From positions 310,001 through 374,000 of the forward strand of contig NZ_CP048222.1 in NCBI RefSeq assembly GCF_010119975.1: DNA of 64,000 nucleotides, in the 5' to 3' direction. Source of the DNA: Rhodocytophaga rosea (GTDB lineage Bacteria > Bacteroidota > Bacteroidia > Cytophagales > 172606-1). The notes under the pieces are model-generated. The model worked only from the letters and a program-made list of their open reading frames with translations. It had not been told where the DNA came from and ran no database searches. Shown here one piece after another: positions 53,260-63,042 of this stretch (positions within the stretch are counted from its first letter, which is position 1; the number at the start of each line of letters is the position of its first letter). The position numbers were made by a program, and so were the translations under genes.

Positions 53260-53556
53260 CTACATTTCAAACTTTAATTCATAGTGTTGTACCACAGGAG
53301 CCTTGTCAAAAAAAGGCCCGATCAATGCCCGCCATTCTTTGAATAAGTCCGATTCCCGAAAGCCTTTGGTATGATCTTCTAGGGTTTCCCAGCGGATCAA
53401 TAAAACATAGCGGTTATGCTGTTCCAGGCACTTTTGAAACTGATGGCCTATGTATCCTTTCGATTTGCTGATGACAAATTGTGCCTGTTGCAGACTCTGT
53501 TCAAATTCAGCATTGGTTCCTTCTTTAATGTCAATGGTGGCTAGTTCTAAAATCAT
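53260..53556 (-). CDS. Antibiotic biosynthesis monooxygenase (ABM) domain protein
   Basis: A 98-residue dimeric alpha-beta barrel protein. The pattern ILELATIDIKEGTNAEFEQSL, SKGYIGHQFQKCLEQHNRYVLLIRWETLEDH and the C-terminal PVVQHYEL are typical of ABM proteins. Members oxidise quinol-type substrates or simply bind small aromatics. In this operon it may protect from or process quinones. It starts 12 bases after the FAH stop. Confidence 0.85.
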   Translation of the reverse strand: MILELATIDIKEGTNAEFEQSLQQAQFVISKSKGYIGHQFQKCLEQHNRYVLLIRWETLEDHTKGFRESDLFKEWRALIGPFFDKAPVVQHYELKFEM

Positions 53557-53568
53557 GGGTTAATAGAG

Positions 53569-54483
53569 TTAAATGACTGAGTTGCGTAATATACCAATTC
53601 CTTCAATTTCAAACTCTACTACATCACCTGGTTCCAGAAAGCGGTAGGCTTCGCCGTTGGTTTCGATCAGGCTGCCAAAACCCACCGTACCAGAACCGAT
53701 AATATCTCCAGGATACAGGTTTACTCCATTTTCAGAGGCACGTTCGATCATCTGTCCAAACGTGTAATAGATGGTTTTGAAATTGCCATCACAAATTAGC
53801 TGGCCATTGATTTTGGAAGTCATGCGAATATCAAAGCGGTTATCTGGGGTGCGGTATTTATCCATTTCATCTCTGGTGATGATATAGGGACCAAGGGCAT
53901 TGGCAAAATCCTTTCCTTTCGCAGGTCCTAAATGACACTTCATTTCCTTATTCTGGATGGCACGGGCCGTCCAGTCGTTAAAAATAGTATACCCGAAAAT
54001 ATAGTCTTCCGCTTCTTCCGCTTTAATGTCTTTTCCTTTTTTGCCGATAATACAACCCATCTCCAGTTCATAATCCAGTCTGGTTTCTTTGGGAGGCCGG
54101 GGAATACTTTCTTCCGGGCCAAAAATCTGCTGGTGATTGGTAAAATAGAAAATGGGCATTTCGTACCATTCCTGGGCGATCTGGTGGCCAAACTTGGCAG
54201 ACGCATTTTTCAAATGTTGCTCGAATGATATAAAATCACGAAAGCTGCGGGGATTGGGAAGCGGTGCAAGCAGGGTAACTTCTTCAAGGGTATAAGTGGG
54301 TTTTGCATTCAGTAAGCCTGTTTGCTGAATAAGCGCAACATATTCTTCATGCTTGTCAATAAAACCCAGCATATCGGCAGGCAATTTCCCATGGCTGGCA
54401 AGGTTCATATCTATTACACCTCCATCTTGCAACCAACCGGCTCTTGCTTGTCCTTCTTTATTTTTAAATGTGATCAGTTTCAT
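53569..54483 (-). CDS. Fumarylacetoacetate hydrolase family protein
   Basis: A 304-residue FAH-fold protein. Metal ligands are found in LDYELEMGCIIGKKGKDI (E..E pair) and the later IFNDWTARAIQ (Asp) with KGKDFANALGPYI lysine; a catalytic loop with SFIS-like F-R-D-F-I-S-FEQH precedes them. Family reactions include C-C hydrolysis, isomerisation and decarboxylation of ring-cleavage products. The reaction here is not fixed, but it fits a step after the extradiol dioxygenase. Confidence 0.9.
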   Translation of the reverse strand: MKLITFKNKEGQARAGWLQDGGVIDMNLASHGKLPADMLGFIDKHEEYVALIQQTGLLNAKPTYTLEEVTLLAPLPNPRSFRDFISFEQHLKNASAKFGHQIAQEWYEMPIFYFTNHQQIFGPEESIPRPPKETRLDYELEMGCIIGKKGKDIKAEEAEDYIFGYTIFNDWTARAIQNKEMKCHLGPAKGKDFANALGPYIITRDEMDKYRTPDNRFDIRMTSKINGQLICDGNFKTIYYTFGQMIERASENGVNLYPGDIIGSGTVGFGSLIETNGEAYRFLEPGDVVEFEIEGIGILRNSVI

Positions 54484-54515
54484 TCGACTAAGTCTATAAG
54501 TTGTATTGATTTTGG

Positions 54516-55736
54516 TTAAGCAGTTGCCAGTTTGGTAGCATTCACCTTAAGTGGTGCTGTTTCTATCAGTAATAATCCTATCAAACCTGCCGTGATAGCA
54601 GCGCTAGCGGCAATCAGAAAAGGAGCATGCATCCCAAATGTATCTGCAGACCATCCGGCAATAGCTGGTGCAGCAAAACCTCCCACTAATTCACCAATGC
54701 CCATCACAAAACCCATCGTTTGCGCCAGGTATTGCCTGGGCACTGTTTCAGAAGGGATGGTGGCAAGCACAACAGGAAAACAACCCATGGTAGAGGCTCC
54801 TGCTAAAATCAAGGGTGCTAGGCTGCCAAATGTTTCACCCAGGTATACCACAGCCAAGGGCATAATCATGCTGAGCAGAAAGAAAAATATAACCACCGGT
54901 TTTCTCCCCAGCTTGTCTGACAAGGCTGGAACGATGGCTCCCCATATGATGGAAGCAAGGCCAAATATGGCCATGGATTTACCCATATCTTCTTCCGAAA
55001 AAAGCTTTTCAGTGATTAAGTATTTCGGCAGAAAGGTAATTTGCGAAAACATCCATGTCATCATGCAGCAACTGAGTAAAATAGCTACCCAAACATTGCG
55101 ATACTTCAGCAAATCAGTAATGCTTGCTTTTTGTTTGAGTTCAGTTACTGTTTTAGTTGTTGGCTCTTTAATGAAGAAATAACAGAGTGCAGCTAAGATC
55201 AATCCTGGAATTCCAGCAATAAAAAAAGCGTTCCGCCAGCCAAAACTGGTCGCCAGGGCTACTAATACCAAGGGTGCCAGCATCGTTCCCAGCAGGTTAC
55301 TGCCAAAACTTTGCATAAAGCCCATATTAAATCCCCTGCGCTTTTCAGTGGAAGCACCTACCATAATCGATTGCGCCAATGGCAGCACCGGGCCTTCTGC
55401 TAACCCCATAATGATACGGGCTACTAGTAAAAAAGCAAATGAAGCCGCTAACCCAGAGATGAAGGAACACAGCGAAAAAATGACTACCGATATCACTAAA
55501 TATTTTATTCGTTTGCCGGTAGCATCTGATAAGGTTCCGATCACATACCCGGAAATAGCCCATGCCAGGGCAAGTAACGAAGCCAGAAGTCCGATCTGGG
55601 TATTATTCAAACCAAGTTCCTTGTCGAAAAAAGGCACCAGAAAGTTGAGTGCCATCCGGTCAAATAACACAAAGCCGAACGTGAAGCTCAGGAGCAGGAG
55701 CAGTTTGTTTTCGTAACTAAAAAGAGTGGAACGCAT
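54516..55736 (-). CDS. MFS transporter of the catabolic operon
   Basis: A 406-residue major facilitator with twelve predicted membrane helices. The loop 2-3 motif is GTLSDATGKRIKYL (G-x-L-x-D-x-x-G-x-R/K-R/K), and MGLAEGPVLPLAQ in helix 4 resembles the anion:cation symporter subfamily for aromatic acids and sugar acids. It presumably imports the operon substrate. It lies between FAH and SDR genes with short gaps (32 and 30 bases). Confidence 0.88.
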   Translation of the reverse strand: MRSTLFSYENKLLLLLSFTFGFVLFDRMALNFLVPFFDKELGLNNTQIGLLASLLALAWAISGYVIGTLSDATGKRIKYLVISVVIFSLCSFISGLAASFAFLLVARIIMGLAEGPVLPLAQSIMVGASTEKRRGFNMGFMQSFGSNLLGTMLAPLVLVALATSFGWRNAFFIAGIPGLILAALCYFFIKEPTTKTVTELKQKASITDLLKYRNVWVAILLSCCMMTWMFSQITFLPKYLITEKLFSEEDMGKSMAIFGLASIIWGAIVPALSDKLGRKPVVIFFFLLSMIMPLAVVYLGETFGSLAPLILAGASTMGCFPVVLATIPSETVPRQYLAQTMGFVMGIGELVGGFAAPAIAGWSADTFGMHAPFLIAASAAITAGLIGLLLIETAPLKVNATKLATA

Positions 55737-55766
55737 ATAGTTAGAAAATAAGTTTACTAGTTTGTA

Positions 55767-56519
55767 TCACTTTTTGGCTAATGGCCTTCCTCCATCCACT
55801 GGAATTATCGCCCCAGTTGTAAAAGTTAAAGTTGTGGCAAGTGCATATACCGCATTCGCTACATCTTGCGGGGTGGCCAGCCGGTTCAGCGGCGTTGCAT
55901 CCAGCTGGCTTTGCAAATAAGCCGGATCAATATGTTTGGTATATTCCCCCAGCACCCAGCCTGGCGAAACAGAAACCACCCGGATAACCGGTGCCAAAGC
56001 CCTGGCCAGTGAACGGGTCATGGAATCCATGGCGGCTTTGGAGGCACAATACGCTACATTACTGCCAATACCAGTGATGCCAGCTACCGAAGAAATATTC
56101 ACCACTAATCCATCTTCGCTGTTGACTAATAATTGCTTACATGCCCGGATCATCGAAAAAGCACCTCGCCAGTTGACCATAAAAATGTTGTCTATCCACT
56201 CATCAGTTAATTCCTCCAACCGATCATGTGCAACTGGCGTTGTGATGCCTGCATTGTTTACCAGTATATCAAGCTTGCCATATTTCTTTTCAATATATAT
56301 TGCTAATTCTTTCAGTGCCTGGCTATCCTGCACAGGCGCATAAAAAATACTATGGTTATCTCCAGCCAGTTCATGTAGTAAGTGTTCTCCCTTTTCAGGG
56401 TTACTGTTATACGTGATAATGACCGATGACCCTGCCTCCGCTAATTGCCTGCAAATGGCAGAGCCAATACTTCCTGCCCCACCAGTTACCAGCGCTATTT
56501 TTCCTGTCAGGGCTTTCAT
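55767..56519 (-). CDS. Short-chain dehydrogenase/reductase
   Basis: A 250-residue classical SDR. Nucleotide motif [18 protein letters not shown] (residues 9-26), NNAGIT, catalytic Ser in VNISSVAG and [11 protein letters not shown] (Tyr and Lys) are present. It oxidises or reduces an alcohol/ketone intermediate with NAD(P). Its start overlaps the stop of the HisD-like gene by four bases (ATGA), so the two dehydrogenases are co-translated and perhaps successive. Confidence 0.92.
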   Translation of the reverse strand: MKALTGKIALVTGGAGSIGSAICRQLAEAGSSVIITYNSNPEKGEHLLHELAGDNHSIFYAPVQDSQALKELAIYIEKKYGKLDILVNNAGITTPVAHDRLEELTDEWIDNIFMVNWRGAFSMIRACKQLLVNSEDGLVVNISSVAGITGIGSNVAYCASKAAMDSMTRSLARALAPVIRVVSVSPGWVLGEYTKHIDPAYLQSQLDATPLNRLATPQDVANAVYALATTLTFTTGAIIPVDGGRPLAKK

Positions 56520-57820
56520 TTATTTCCCATTAATTCAGCTTCTTTTTTGCCATGCCGTTTTACCCGTAAATCTGCTTGTGCCTGATGTGCTGAGAAATTT
56601 TCGATGGCGCATAACCTGGAACAATACTCACCAATCATGGCACTGGCCTCGGCAGTACGTACTTCCTGATAGGTACACGTTTTCAAGAATTTTCCGACCC
56701 ATAAACCTCCGGTATACCTGGCTGCTTCTTTGGTAGGTAAGGTGTGATTGGTGCCAATCACTTTATCACCATAGGCCACATTGGTTTTATCGCCTAAAAA
56801 CAAGGCACCGTAATTGGTCATCTTCTCAAGAAAATAGCGGGGATTTTCGGTAAGCACTTCCACATGCTCACTGGCAATGCGGTCACCTTCGGAAACGAGT
56901 TCCTCTACCGTATCTACAACAATCACCTGTCCATAATCCCGCCAGGAAACACTGGCAATATCAGCCGTTGGTAAAGTCTGCAACTGTCTTTCGATCTCTT
57001 TCAGTGTGGCATGCGCGAGTTCTTCACTGGTAGTTAATAAAATGGCAGGTGTGGTAGGTCCATGTTCTGCCTGTCCTAACAGATCGGTCGCACAGGTTTC
57101 CGCATCGGCTGTATGGTCGGCAATGACCAGTACTTCCGTAGGTCCGGCAAACAAATCTATTCCTACCTTGCCATACAATTGACGTTTGGCCTCGGCTACA
57201 TAGGCATTTCCCGGGCCAACCAGCATATCTACCGGCTTAATTGTTTCGGTGCCCAGGGCCATTGCAGCAACCGCTTGTACACCTCCCAGTATATAAATCT
57301 CATCGGCACCTGCCATATGCATAGCAGCCACGGTGGAAGCCGGAATTTCTCCATGAATAGGTGGTGTGCAGGCAATCACCCGTTGAACACCAGCCACCTT
57401 TGCCGTTAACACACTCATATGGGCAGAGGCTACCATGGGATATCGGCCACCCGGCACATAACAACCCACACTGTTTACCGGAATATTTTTATGGCCGAGA
57501 ATAACACCAGGCAAGGTTTCTACTTCAATATCTTTAATGGATTCCCGTTGTTTCTGAGCGAAATTGCGGATCTGAGTCTGGGCAAATTTGATGTCTTCAA
57601 TCACCTGCTGAGGCAAACCGGCTATTATATTTTCTACCTGTTCCCCGGATAATTTAAAGCTCTCCGGTGACCATTTGTCTAAGCGGCCAGATAATTCACG
57701 AACGGCAACATCACCTTTTTCGCCTACCTCCTTGAGCATACTTTCTACAGTCGCCCGCACCTTCAAATCGGCTTCTTTGGATTCAGCGTAAGTAATGCCT
57801 TTTTTTATTATTCGTACCAT
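56516..57820 (-). CDS. Histidinol-dehydrogenase-like NAD enzyme
   Basis: A 434-residue protein from ATG 57820 (the longer frame to 57877 does not fit). The family signatures are [31 protein letters not shown] with Zn ligands, and [16 protein letters not shown]. Biosynthetic HisD oxidises L-histidinol twice to histidine. No histidine biosynthetic gene is close and neighbours are catabolic, so this is more likely a HisD paralogue that oxidises another primary alcohol to its carboxylate, as known for sulfopropanediol dehydrogenase. Co-translated with the SDR gene. Confidence 0.85.
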   Translation of the reverse strand: MVRIIKKGITYAESKEADLKVRATVESMLKEVGEKGDVAVRELSGRLDKWSPESFKLSGEQVENIIAGLPQQVIEDIKFAQTQIRNFAQKQRESIKDIEVETLPGVILGHKNIPVNSVGCYVPGGRYPMVASAHMSVLTAKVAGVQRVIACTPPIHGEIPASTVAAMHMAGADEIYILGGVQAVAAMALGTETIKPVDMLVGPGNAYVAEAKRQLYGKVGIDLFAGPTEVLVIADHTADAETCATDLLGQAEHGPTTPAILLTTSEELAHATLKEIERQLQTLPTADIASVSWRDYGQVIVVDTVEELVSEGDRIASEHVEVLTENPRYFLEKMTNYGALFLGDKTNVAYGDKVIGTNHTLPTKEAARYTGGLWVGKFLKTCTYQEVRTAEASAMIGEYCSRLCAIENFSAHQAQADLRVKRHGKKEAELMGNK

Positions 57821-57855
57821 AACCTTAAATAAGTGATTGGAGATTGTTATTTGCT

Positions 57856-58959
57856 TTACAATACCGTTTGCAACCAATCGAACATCGGATTGATTTTATT
57901 GAAATTATCAATATGGCAATGGGATGAACCGGTACTCTCTTTGGGAACAATGTTGATATGCTTCTCGCATTGAAGGGCATCGTATAACTTATAGGCATTC
58001 TCAACGAAATTCTGCTTGTCGTCTTCGCCATGTGAGATAAAAGCCGGCATACTGATTTTATCAGCGACTCCTTCCAGGGTAAAATTCTTGAGTTTCTCCC
58101 GGGCTTCTGTCATGTTGGCAGAACCGGTGATGTGCATCATGATGCTGGCTAGTGGATGATTATCCGGGCGGTTTTTCCAGATATCGTAATAACTCCAGAC
58201 AGCCCCCCAGATACAACAGACCTTAAAACGTTTCTCAAAAGCAGCTGCTCTGGCCGCCATATAGCCACCCATCGAAACAGCAATAATTCCGATACGCTTA
58301 GGGTCAACCGGCAAGTTGGCTACTGCCCAGTCAAAGGCAGCGGTGGCAGGTACTTCATAATCGTAACGGGTGAGCATATGACGCAGGCGCAATGATGCGC
58401 CCTGGCCGGGTCCATCGAGCATTAATAGCGAAATGCCTCTTTCTTGCATCTTCTGCCAAGGACCGAAATACAGTTCTTCTGCGGTGGAATCCAGGCCTCC
58501 AAACATGATCATCAGGGGTTGATTTTCTTTGGCATTGGCTGGCTGTAAAAAGTAGCCGGTTATTTCGGAGCCTTCAAATGGAATACTGACAAATCTGGGA
58601 GGATTAGGTAATTGATAGGCTCCTTTTTGAAAAGCTTCGGTGGCTTTTAAATAGCCTGGTACTTTTCGCGGGTCATCTGGTTTTAAGAAAAACTCGGATG
58701 TTCTTAAATAATTAGAAGCCCGTAGATATGCCTGCCTGGCAGTAATAGAATATCCTTTTGCGGTAGCTTCCTCAGCCATTTGCAAAGCCTGATTTCCGGC
58801 AAACGCCCAGCCTTTATTAAAACTTTCAAAATCGCCGGGCGTAATTTTGCTGGCTGCTTCAATACATTCGTTAAACTCCCCTCCCCCAAAATGACTTTGC
58901 GTCAGTATCCGGTTGAGCTGATACGAGAACATATAGTGATCAGGATAGAAATGCCACAT
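57856..58959 (-). CDS. Alpha/beta-hydrolase, C-C hydrolase-like (FrsA/DHPONH type)
   Basis: A 367-residue hydrolase with a helical N-terminal lid (residues 1-120) and an alpha/beta core. Oxyanion motif is [12 protein letters not shown], the nucleophile Ser is in [13 protein letters not shown], and the end has [10 protein letters not shown] (acid) and GSSHCHIDN (His). The arrangement resembles 2,6-dihydroxypseudooxynicotine hydrolase, which splits a C-C bond next to a ring. It is the second gene in transcription order, 33 bases after the dioxygenase stop, so it may cleave the ring-fission product. Confidence 0.85.
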   Translation of the reverse strand: MWHFYPDHYMFSYQLNRILTQSHFGGGEFNECIEAASKITPGDFESFNKGWAFAGNQALQMAEEATAKGYSITARQAYLRASNYLRTSEFFLKPDDPRKVPGYLKATEAFQKGAYQLPNPPRFVSIPFEGSEITGYFLQPANAKENQPLMIMFGGLDSTAEELYFGPWQKMQERGISLLMLDGPGQGASLRLRHMLTRYDYEVPATAAFDWAVANLPVDPKRIGIIAVSMGGYMAARAAAFEKRFKVCCIWGAVWSYYDIWKNRPDNHPLASIMMHITGSANMTEAREKLKNFTLEGVADKISMPAFISHGEDDKQNFVENAYKLYDALQCEKHINIVPKESTGSSHCHIDNFNKINPMFDWLQTVL

Positions 58960-58992
58960 GGTGATTTCGGATTTGATTTTAAAAGCTATGCG

Positions 58993-59985
58993 TTATACAT
59001 CTTGTGGTTTTACCACTCCTTCTGTCAAACCTAGTTTTTTGCCTTTTCCCATTTCAGCGAAAGGATTGGCGTGTCCCCAGGCATCATTAGGGTTATCTTT
59101 CAGATAATGAAGATCCGGCCCATGGTCAGGCGCAAATATCAGCCTGGCTCCGGCATAAAACTCAAATAAATATCCACTACCAGGATCAATGACGTAGATG
59201 AAGAAGCCTTCATCGGCTTTATGACGGGTAGGTGCACCCATTACGCTTTTAAACCCTTTTTCTGCGAAATAATCCAGGGCAAGCAGTACTTCTTCCCGGC
59301 TATCGAAGTTGAAAGCAATGTGATTAAGTACTGCTTCGTTTGGCTCTATATTTGGATCAGTAAATACAGCAATATCATGCGAAAGATTGCCGATGGTCCA
59401 TAAGCCGCCGACAGCAGGGATCTCATCGGAGATACGTACTTCATCTGGATTTTTCAGTCCTAAACCTTTCCAGAATGCCTTTTCCTCCACATATTTGAAT
59501 TTAGCTACCATATAGGTAATATGGTCAAAACGACGGGGATTCACCCCCATGCGGCGATTTGATGCGTACCGGTCAGCATAGATACTTTTCTTCTCCCCCT
59601 TTTCTCTTAACCAGACTACCTCCCAGAATACTTCATGAATATGTCCATCTGGTGACTTGAAACGATAGGCTTTGCCATGTCCTAGATCACCATCTACCCA
59701 GCCTAAGCCTGCACCAATACCTTCTAAGTACGCCACACAATCTTCCAACGCTTCCGAGCTATCAGCCCGCCAGCCTAAATGTCCCATGCCTTGTGTATCA
59801 CGTTTGGTGATTTTTAAAGTATGGTGAAAATAGTCACCCCATGCCCGGAAATACACAGAATTTTCATCCCGGCCAGTTTCGTCAAGACCTACGACCTGGG
59901 TAAAAAAGTGTACCGACTCTTCCAGTTTGGGACTGTAGATTTCAATATGTGCCAGCTGGGATAAATAATGCGGATTTCTTGCCAT
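58993..59985 (-). CDS. VOC-family extradiol dioxygenase (catechol 2,3-dioxygenase-like)
   Basis: A 330-residue protein from ATG 59985 (the longer frame to 60075 adds residues of the promoter region). Two vicinal-oxygen-chelate modules are visible: residues 8-115 starting LAHIEIYSPKLEESVHFF, and residues 165-300 starting RRFDHITYMVAKF. Metal ligands are the His of FDHITY, the His of LNHIAFNFDS and the Glu of LFEFYAG, as in type I extradiol dioxygenases. It should open a catechol ring next to the hydroxyls. First gene of the ring-cleavage operon. Confidence 0.88.
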   Translation of the reverse strand: MARNPHYLSQLAHIEIYSPKLEESVHFFTQVVGLDETGRDENSVYFRAWGDYFHHTLKITKRDTQGMGHLGWRADSSEALEDCVAYLEGIGAGLGWVDGDLGHGKAYRFKSPDGHIHEVFWEVVWLREKGEKKSIYADRYASNRRMGVNPRRFDHITYMVAKFKYVEEKAFWKGLGLKNPDEVRISDEIPAVGGLWTIGNLSHDIAVFTDPNIEPNEAVLNHIAFNFDSREEVLLALDYFAEKGFKSVMGAPTRHKADEGFFIYVIDPGSGYLFEFYAGARLIFAPDHGPDLHYLKDNPNDAWGHANPFAEMGKGKKLGLTEGVVKPQDV

Positions 59986-60109
59986 GAGTATATAATGGAG
60001 ATGACTAGTATATGACCAGAGAGTTAGCAATTTCTGGTGTAATAGATATACAAAAGTAATAGCAGAATTATGCAATATTTAGTCAGAATTATGCTATTTA
60101 TAGTCAAAA

Positions 60110-61015
60110 TCAATCCAACACCCGGTATTGTTTGGGAGTAAAGCCTGTTTTAAGTTTAAAAAATTTACCAAAACTGCTCTGATCTTCTTTACCAATTTTG
60201 TACGCAATCTCACTGATATTCAGATCAGACTGTTTCAACAGTACTTTGGCTTCCAGCAGAAGCATTTCATCCAGGAGATCATGAGCCGATTGACCGGTAG
60301 CCGCTTTTACACATTTATTGAGGTGATTGGGCGTAATATTGAGTATATCTGCATAGTCGGATACCTTTTGTTTGGCGTAAATATGCTGGGTGAGGGCATT
60401 TTTATAGAGCTGCGAAATCCTGAGGGCGGCGTTTTCAGTGATGGTTTCTTCAGGCCGAACATATCGTTTGAGCTCTGTAAACAAGGTCAGCAGATAGAGA
60501 ACAACCAGATCAAGTTTGTCGGTACGCTTGTGTTTGAATTCATTTTCCAGGCGGTTTAAAATGTTGAGTACAGGTTCCATCGCTTCCGCTGAAATCTGCA
60601 CCAAAGGATGGCTATTAAATTGTAAAAAAGGAAATTCTTTGGATATATCCGGCTGAACCAGACTTGTTTTGAGCATATCCTGATCAAAATGGCAATAAAA
60701 ACCTTGGATATCTTCACTCATAAAGGTATCAGTACTGATCTGGTAGGCAGGCAGGAAAAAGAAGGTATAGGCTGAAAATTCATAGGAATTCAGCCCTTTA
60801 TTCCTTCTCATGGTACCTTGCGTGAGAAAAATAAAATCCAGGACTGTTTTGCGGTGGGGAAGCAAGGGAAATTGCATGTACTTCCGGAAATCTTCTATCC
60901 GGTTGATATGAAACAAGTTACCTGACTGCCCCTGCATCAGTACCCTTTCCGGGTTAACAAACAACTGTTTACCTAGTTGCACAGGATTTAATGTAGGAAC
61001 TTGCTTCTTTTCCAA
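60110..61015 (-). CDS. AraC-family regulator of the ring-cleavage operon
   Basis: A 301-residue regulator. The N-terminal half has a cupin-like ligand domain (TVLDFIFLTQGTMRRNKGLN...AYTFFFLPAY). The C-terminal HTH pair reads VSDYADILNITPNHLNKCVKAATG and LNISEIAYKIGKEDQSSFGKFFKLKTGFTPKQYR. It lies upstream of the dioxygenase operon on the same strand and divergent from the DUF3237 gene, so it may control both. The ligand is unknown. Confidence 0.9.
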   Translation of the reverse strand: MEKKQVPTLNPVQLGKQLFVNPERVLMQGQSGNLFHINRIEDFRKYMQFPLLPHRKTVLDFIFLTQGTMRRNKGLNSYEFSAYTFFFLPAYQISTDTFMSEDIQGFYCHFDQDMLKTSLVQPDISKEFPFLQFNSHPLVQISAEAMEPVLNILNRLENEFKHKRTDKLDLVVLYLLTLFTELKRYVRPEETITENAALRISQLYKNALTQHIYAKQKVSDYADILNITPNHLNKCVKAATGQSAHDLLDEMLLLEAKVLLKQSDLNISEIAYKIGKEDQSSFGKFFKLKTGFTPKQYRVLD

Positions 61016-61118
61016 GGTTAATTCATTCGATAGTTGCCTGAACTATTTGTTTAAGTTTTCTCAATATACTACTATTAGAAACAAGAAACATACTACTTTA
61101 ACAAGGACATACATTGCT

Positions 61119-61583
61119 ATGGCATATAAATCACCCAAACTCGAATTTGCTTTTGAAGCAACCATCACCCTTTCTCATATTTACGAAATTGGGGAAACCG
61201 CTTATGGAAAAAGACGGATCATTCCCATTACCGGAGGTACATTTCATGGGCCAGCCATCAAGGGCATTATTTTACCTGGTGGAGCAGATTATCAATTGAT
61301 CCGCAAAGATGGGGTAGCCGAACTGGAAGCAAAATATGCCCTGCAAGCCGATGATGGTACACTGATTTATATTATAAATAAAGGACTCCGGCATGGACCT
61401 GAACAGGTAATGAAGCGCCTCGCCGCTGGTGAAGAAGTAGATCCTAAGACTTATTATTTCCGCACTTCTCCGGCTTTTGAGGTCATTCCAGGGCCACATG
61501 ACTGGCTTACCAGATCTGTTTTTATTGGCGAAGGCATCCGGCGAAAAGACAGTGTGGAAGTCAGGTTCTGGCAGGTAGTCTAA
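61119..61583 (+). CDS. DUF3237 protein
   Basis: A 154-residue protein from ATG 61119 (an upstream ATG at 61047 lies in the promoter). The family marks are FAFEATITLS, GKRRIIPITGGTFHGPAIKGIILPGGADYQL and TYYFRTSPAFE near the end. DUF3237 proteins are lipocalin-like small barrels without a firm function, commonly encoded beside aromatic or lignin-related catabolic genes. Divergent from the AraC regulator and likely under its control. Confidence 0.87.
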   Translation: MAYKSPKLEFAFEATITLSHIYEIGETAYGKRRIIPITGGTFHGPAIKGIILPGGADYQLIRKDGVAELEAKYALQADDGTLIYIINKGLRHGPEQVMKRLAAGEEVDPKTYYFRTSPAFEVIPGPHDWLTRSVFIGEGIRRKDSVEVRFWQVV

Positions 61584-62023
61584 AGTCAGTAAATAATTCG
61601 CAGATCCCGTGTAAGCTTTATGTTGGCAGAGCTGATTAAATTTTCTCGTATCCTGCAAAAGTAGATGAAGTCTGATATCTATTAGAAACCAGTTTATTTC
61701 TCAAATATAATTGCAATATTCTAAGTTAAATATCTTTGCAGTTTATTTATAAAGTTGCAAAGAATCGGATAAAAAATACAAAGAAAGCAAACTAATGTAT
61801 TAAGATCATTAGCCATGTATAATTTCTACTTTAATTGTTAAAAGTGACTTACAAAGTCATTTTTAATACAACATACTATAAGGCTGGCATTAAAAATACC
61901 TAATTTACGGTATTTTATCCTACCATATTTAGCTTCAACTTTGAAAAATGATTGTGTCTGTCAATTAGTATACCACCAGGCACACCAATCTTATCTGATT
62001 AGCACAAAAAAACACCTATCCCT
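61584..62023. other. Intergenic region, nothing recognised
   Basis: A 440-base AT-rich region between the DUF3237 and radical SAM genes. No convincing frame, RNA gene, hairpin terminator or repeat was recognised. The frame on the minus strand that overlaps the end of the DUF3237 gene is a shadow. The promoter of the following gene is expected in the last 150 bases. Confidence 0.4.
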
Positions 62024-63034
62024 ATGAAACTGGTAAAAAAACAACTTTTCCCCCATTTAAAAGCTGCTTTGCTTCGAAAAGCTTATGTTTCCGCTTATTG
62101 GAAAATTCCGGGATTACTCCCGGATATAAAAAATCCTGAAATCATAGAAGTAGAGCTCACCAACGACTGTAATATGGGCTGTTTGCATTGTCACAGAACC
62201 CTGTTCATGAAAAGAGCCGTAGGCTTTATGGAGTTCGAGACTTTTAAAAAGATCGTCGATGAAATTGCCCAGTATCCGGTTAAGTTTTTACGCATTTGTG
62301 GACAAGGGGAACCTTCGCTCCATCCGCAGTTTCGTGAGATCATGGCATATGCTTCCGGGAAAGATATCAAGATTGAAATTACCACCAATGGTGAAATATT
62401 TGAACTGTTCCCTTTTGAAGAAATCCTTCGGTGGGATATCGATATCATAGGCGTATCGGTGGATGGAATCGACGGACCCTCCTACAATAAGATCAGGAAA
62501 GGAGGGGATTATGATCGGTTAAAACAGAATATAACCGGATTTTACGAATTCAGGAACCGGGCTAACAAAAAGTATCCCATGCTTTGTGTGCGTAATGTCA
62601 TTCTGCCCAGTTATACGCCGCAGCAAATAGAAAATTTCAATCTGCAATGGGGAAAATCAACAGATCAGGTAACCCATAATACGTTCCATGATATTATTCA
62701 AAAGTCTTCCACACAAGGATATAACCGGTGCACCGATATTTTCTTTTATGCTCACTTTAACTTCGATGGAAGCATCAGGCAATGTGCTTATGGGTTTCTG
62801 TATGGCAGTCATGAAAAAATAGGTAACATCAAAAATGACAGCATTCGAAATATGTGGAATTCACAGACTATGCGAAATTTACGCTGGCGCCACTACAAAA
62901 AGGATTTTCCGGAAGTATGTAAAAAATGCCATGAAACTTCTAAAAAACATGTGGGGCATCAAAACTCCCGCATATATAACACCTCTAAAAATGGCGTAGT
63001 AAAGCTGCTTAACCGAGTCATTAATATCACTTAG
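62024..63034 (+). CDS. Radical SAM protein with SPASM-type C-terminus
   Basis: A 336-residue protein. The [4Fe-4S] radical SAM motif is C-N-M-G-C-L-H-C (CxxxCxxC) near residue 50, with ICGQGEPSLHP and EITTNGEIF as later SAM-binding motifs. The C-terminal region has CAYGFLYGSHEKIGNI...WNSQTM and CKKCHETSK, a SPASM-like auxiliary cluster binding pattern. Related proteins occur in surface-polysaccharide clusters and modify sugars or peptides. It is the first gene of a group with an acyltransferase 8 bases downstream. Confidence 0.88.
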   Translation: MKLVKKQLFPHLKAALLRKAYVSAYWKIPGLLPDIKNPEIIEVELTNDCNMGCLHCHRTLFMKRAVGFMEFETFKKIVDEIAQYPVKFLRICGQGEPSLHPQFREIMAYASGKDIKIEITTNGEIFELFPFEEILRWDIDIIGVSVDGIDGPSYNKIRKGGDYDRLKQNITGFYEFRNRANKKYPMLCVRNVILPSYTPQQIENFNLQWGKSTDQVTHNTFHDIIQKSSTQGYNRCTDIFFYAHFNFDGSIRQCAYGFLYGSHEKIGNIKNDSIRNMWNSQTMRNLRWRHYKKDFPEVCKKCHETSKKHVGHQNSRIYNTSKNGVVKLLNRVINIT

Positions 63035-63042
63035 GCAAAACT

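Noticed and set aside
54532-55182. 216-codon plus-strand frame opposite the MFS gene
   Set aside because: Antisense shadow; the minus strand encodes a clear twelve-helix transporter and the plus frame has no recognisable fold.
56516-57877. HisD-like gene as part of histidine biosynthesis
   Set aside because: No other his gene is adjacent; the PHP phosphoesterase at 3927 is over 50 kb away, so a histidine operon is not supported.
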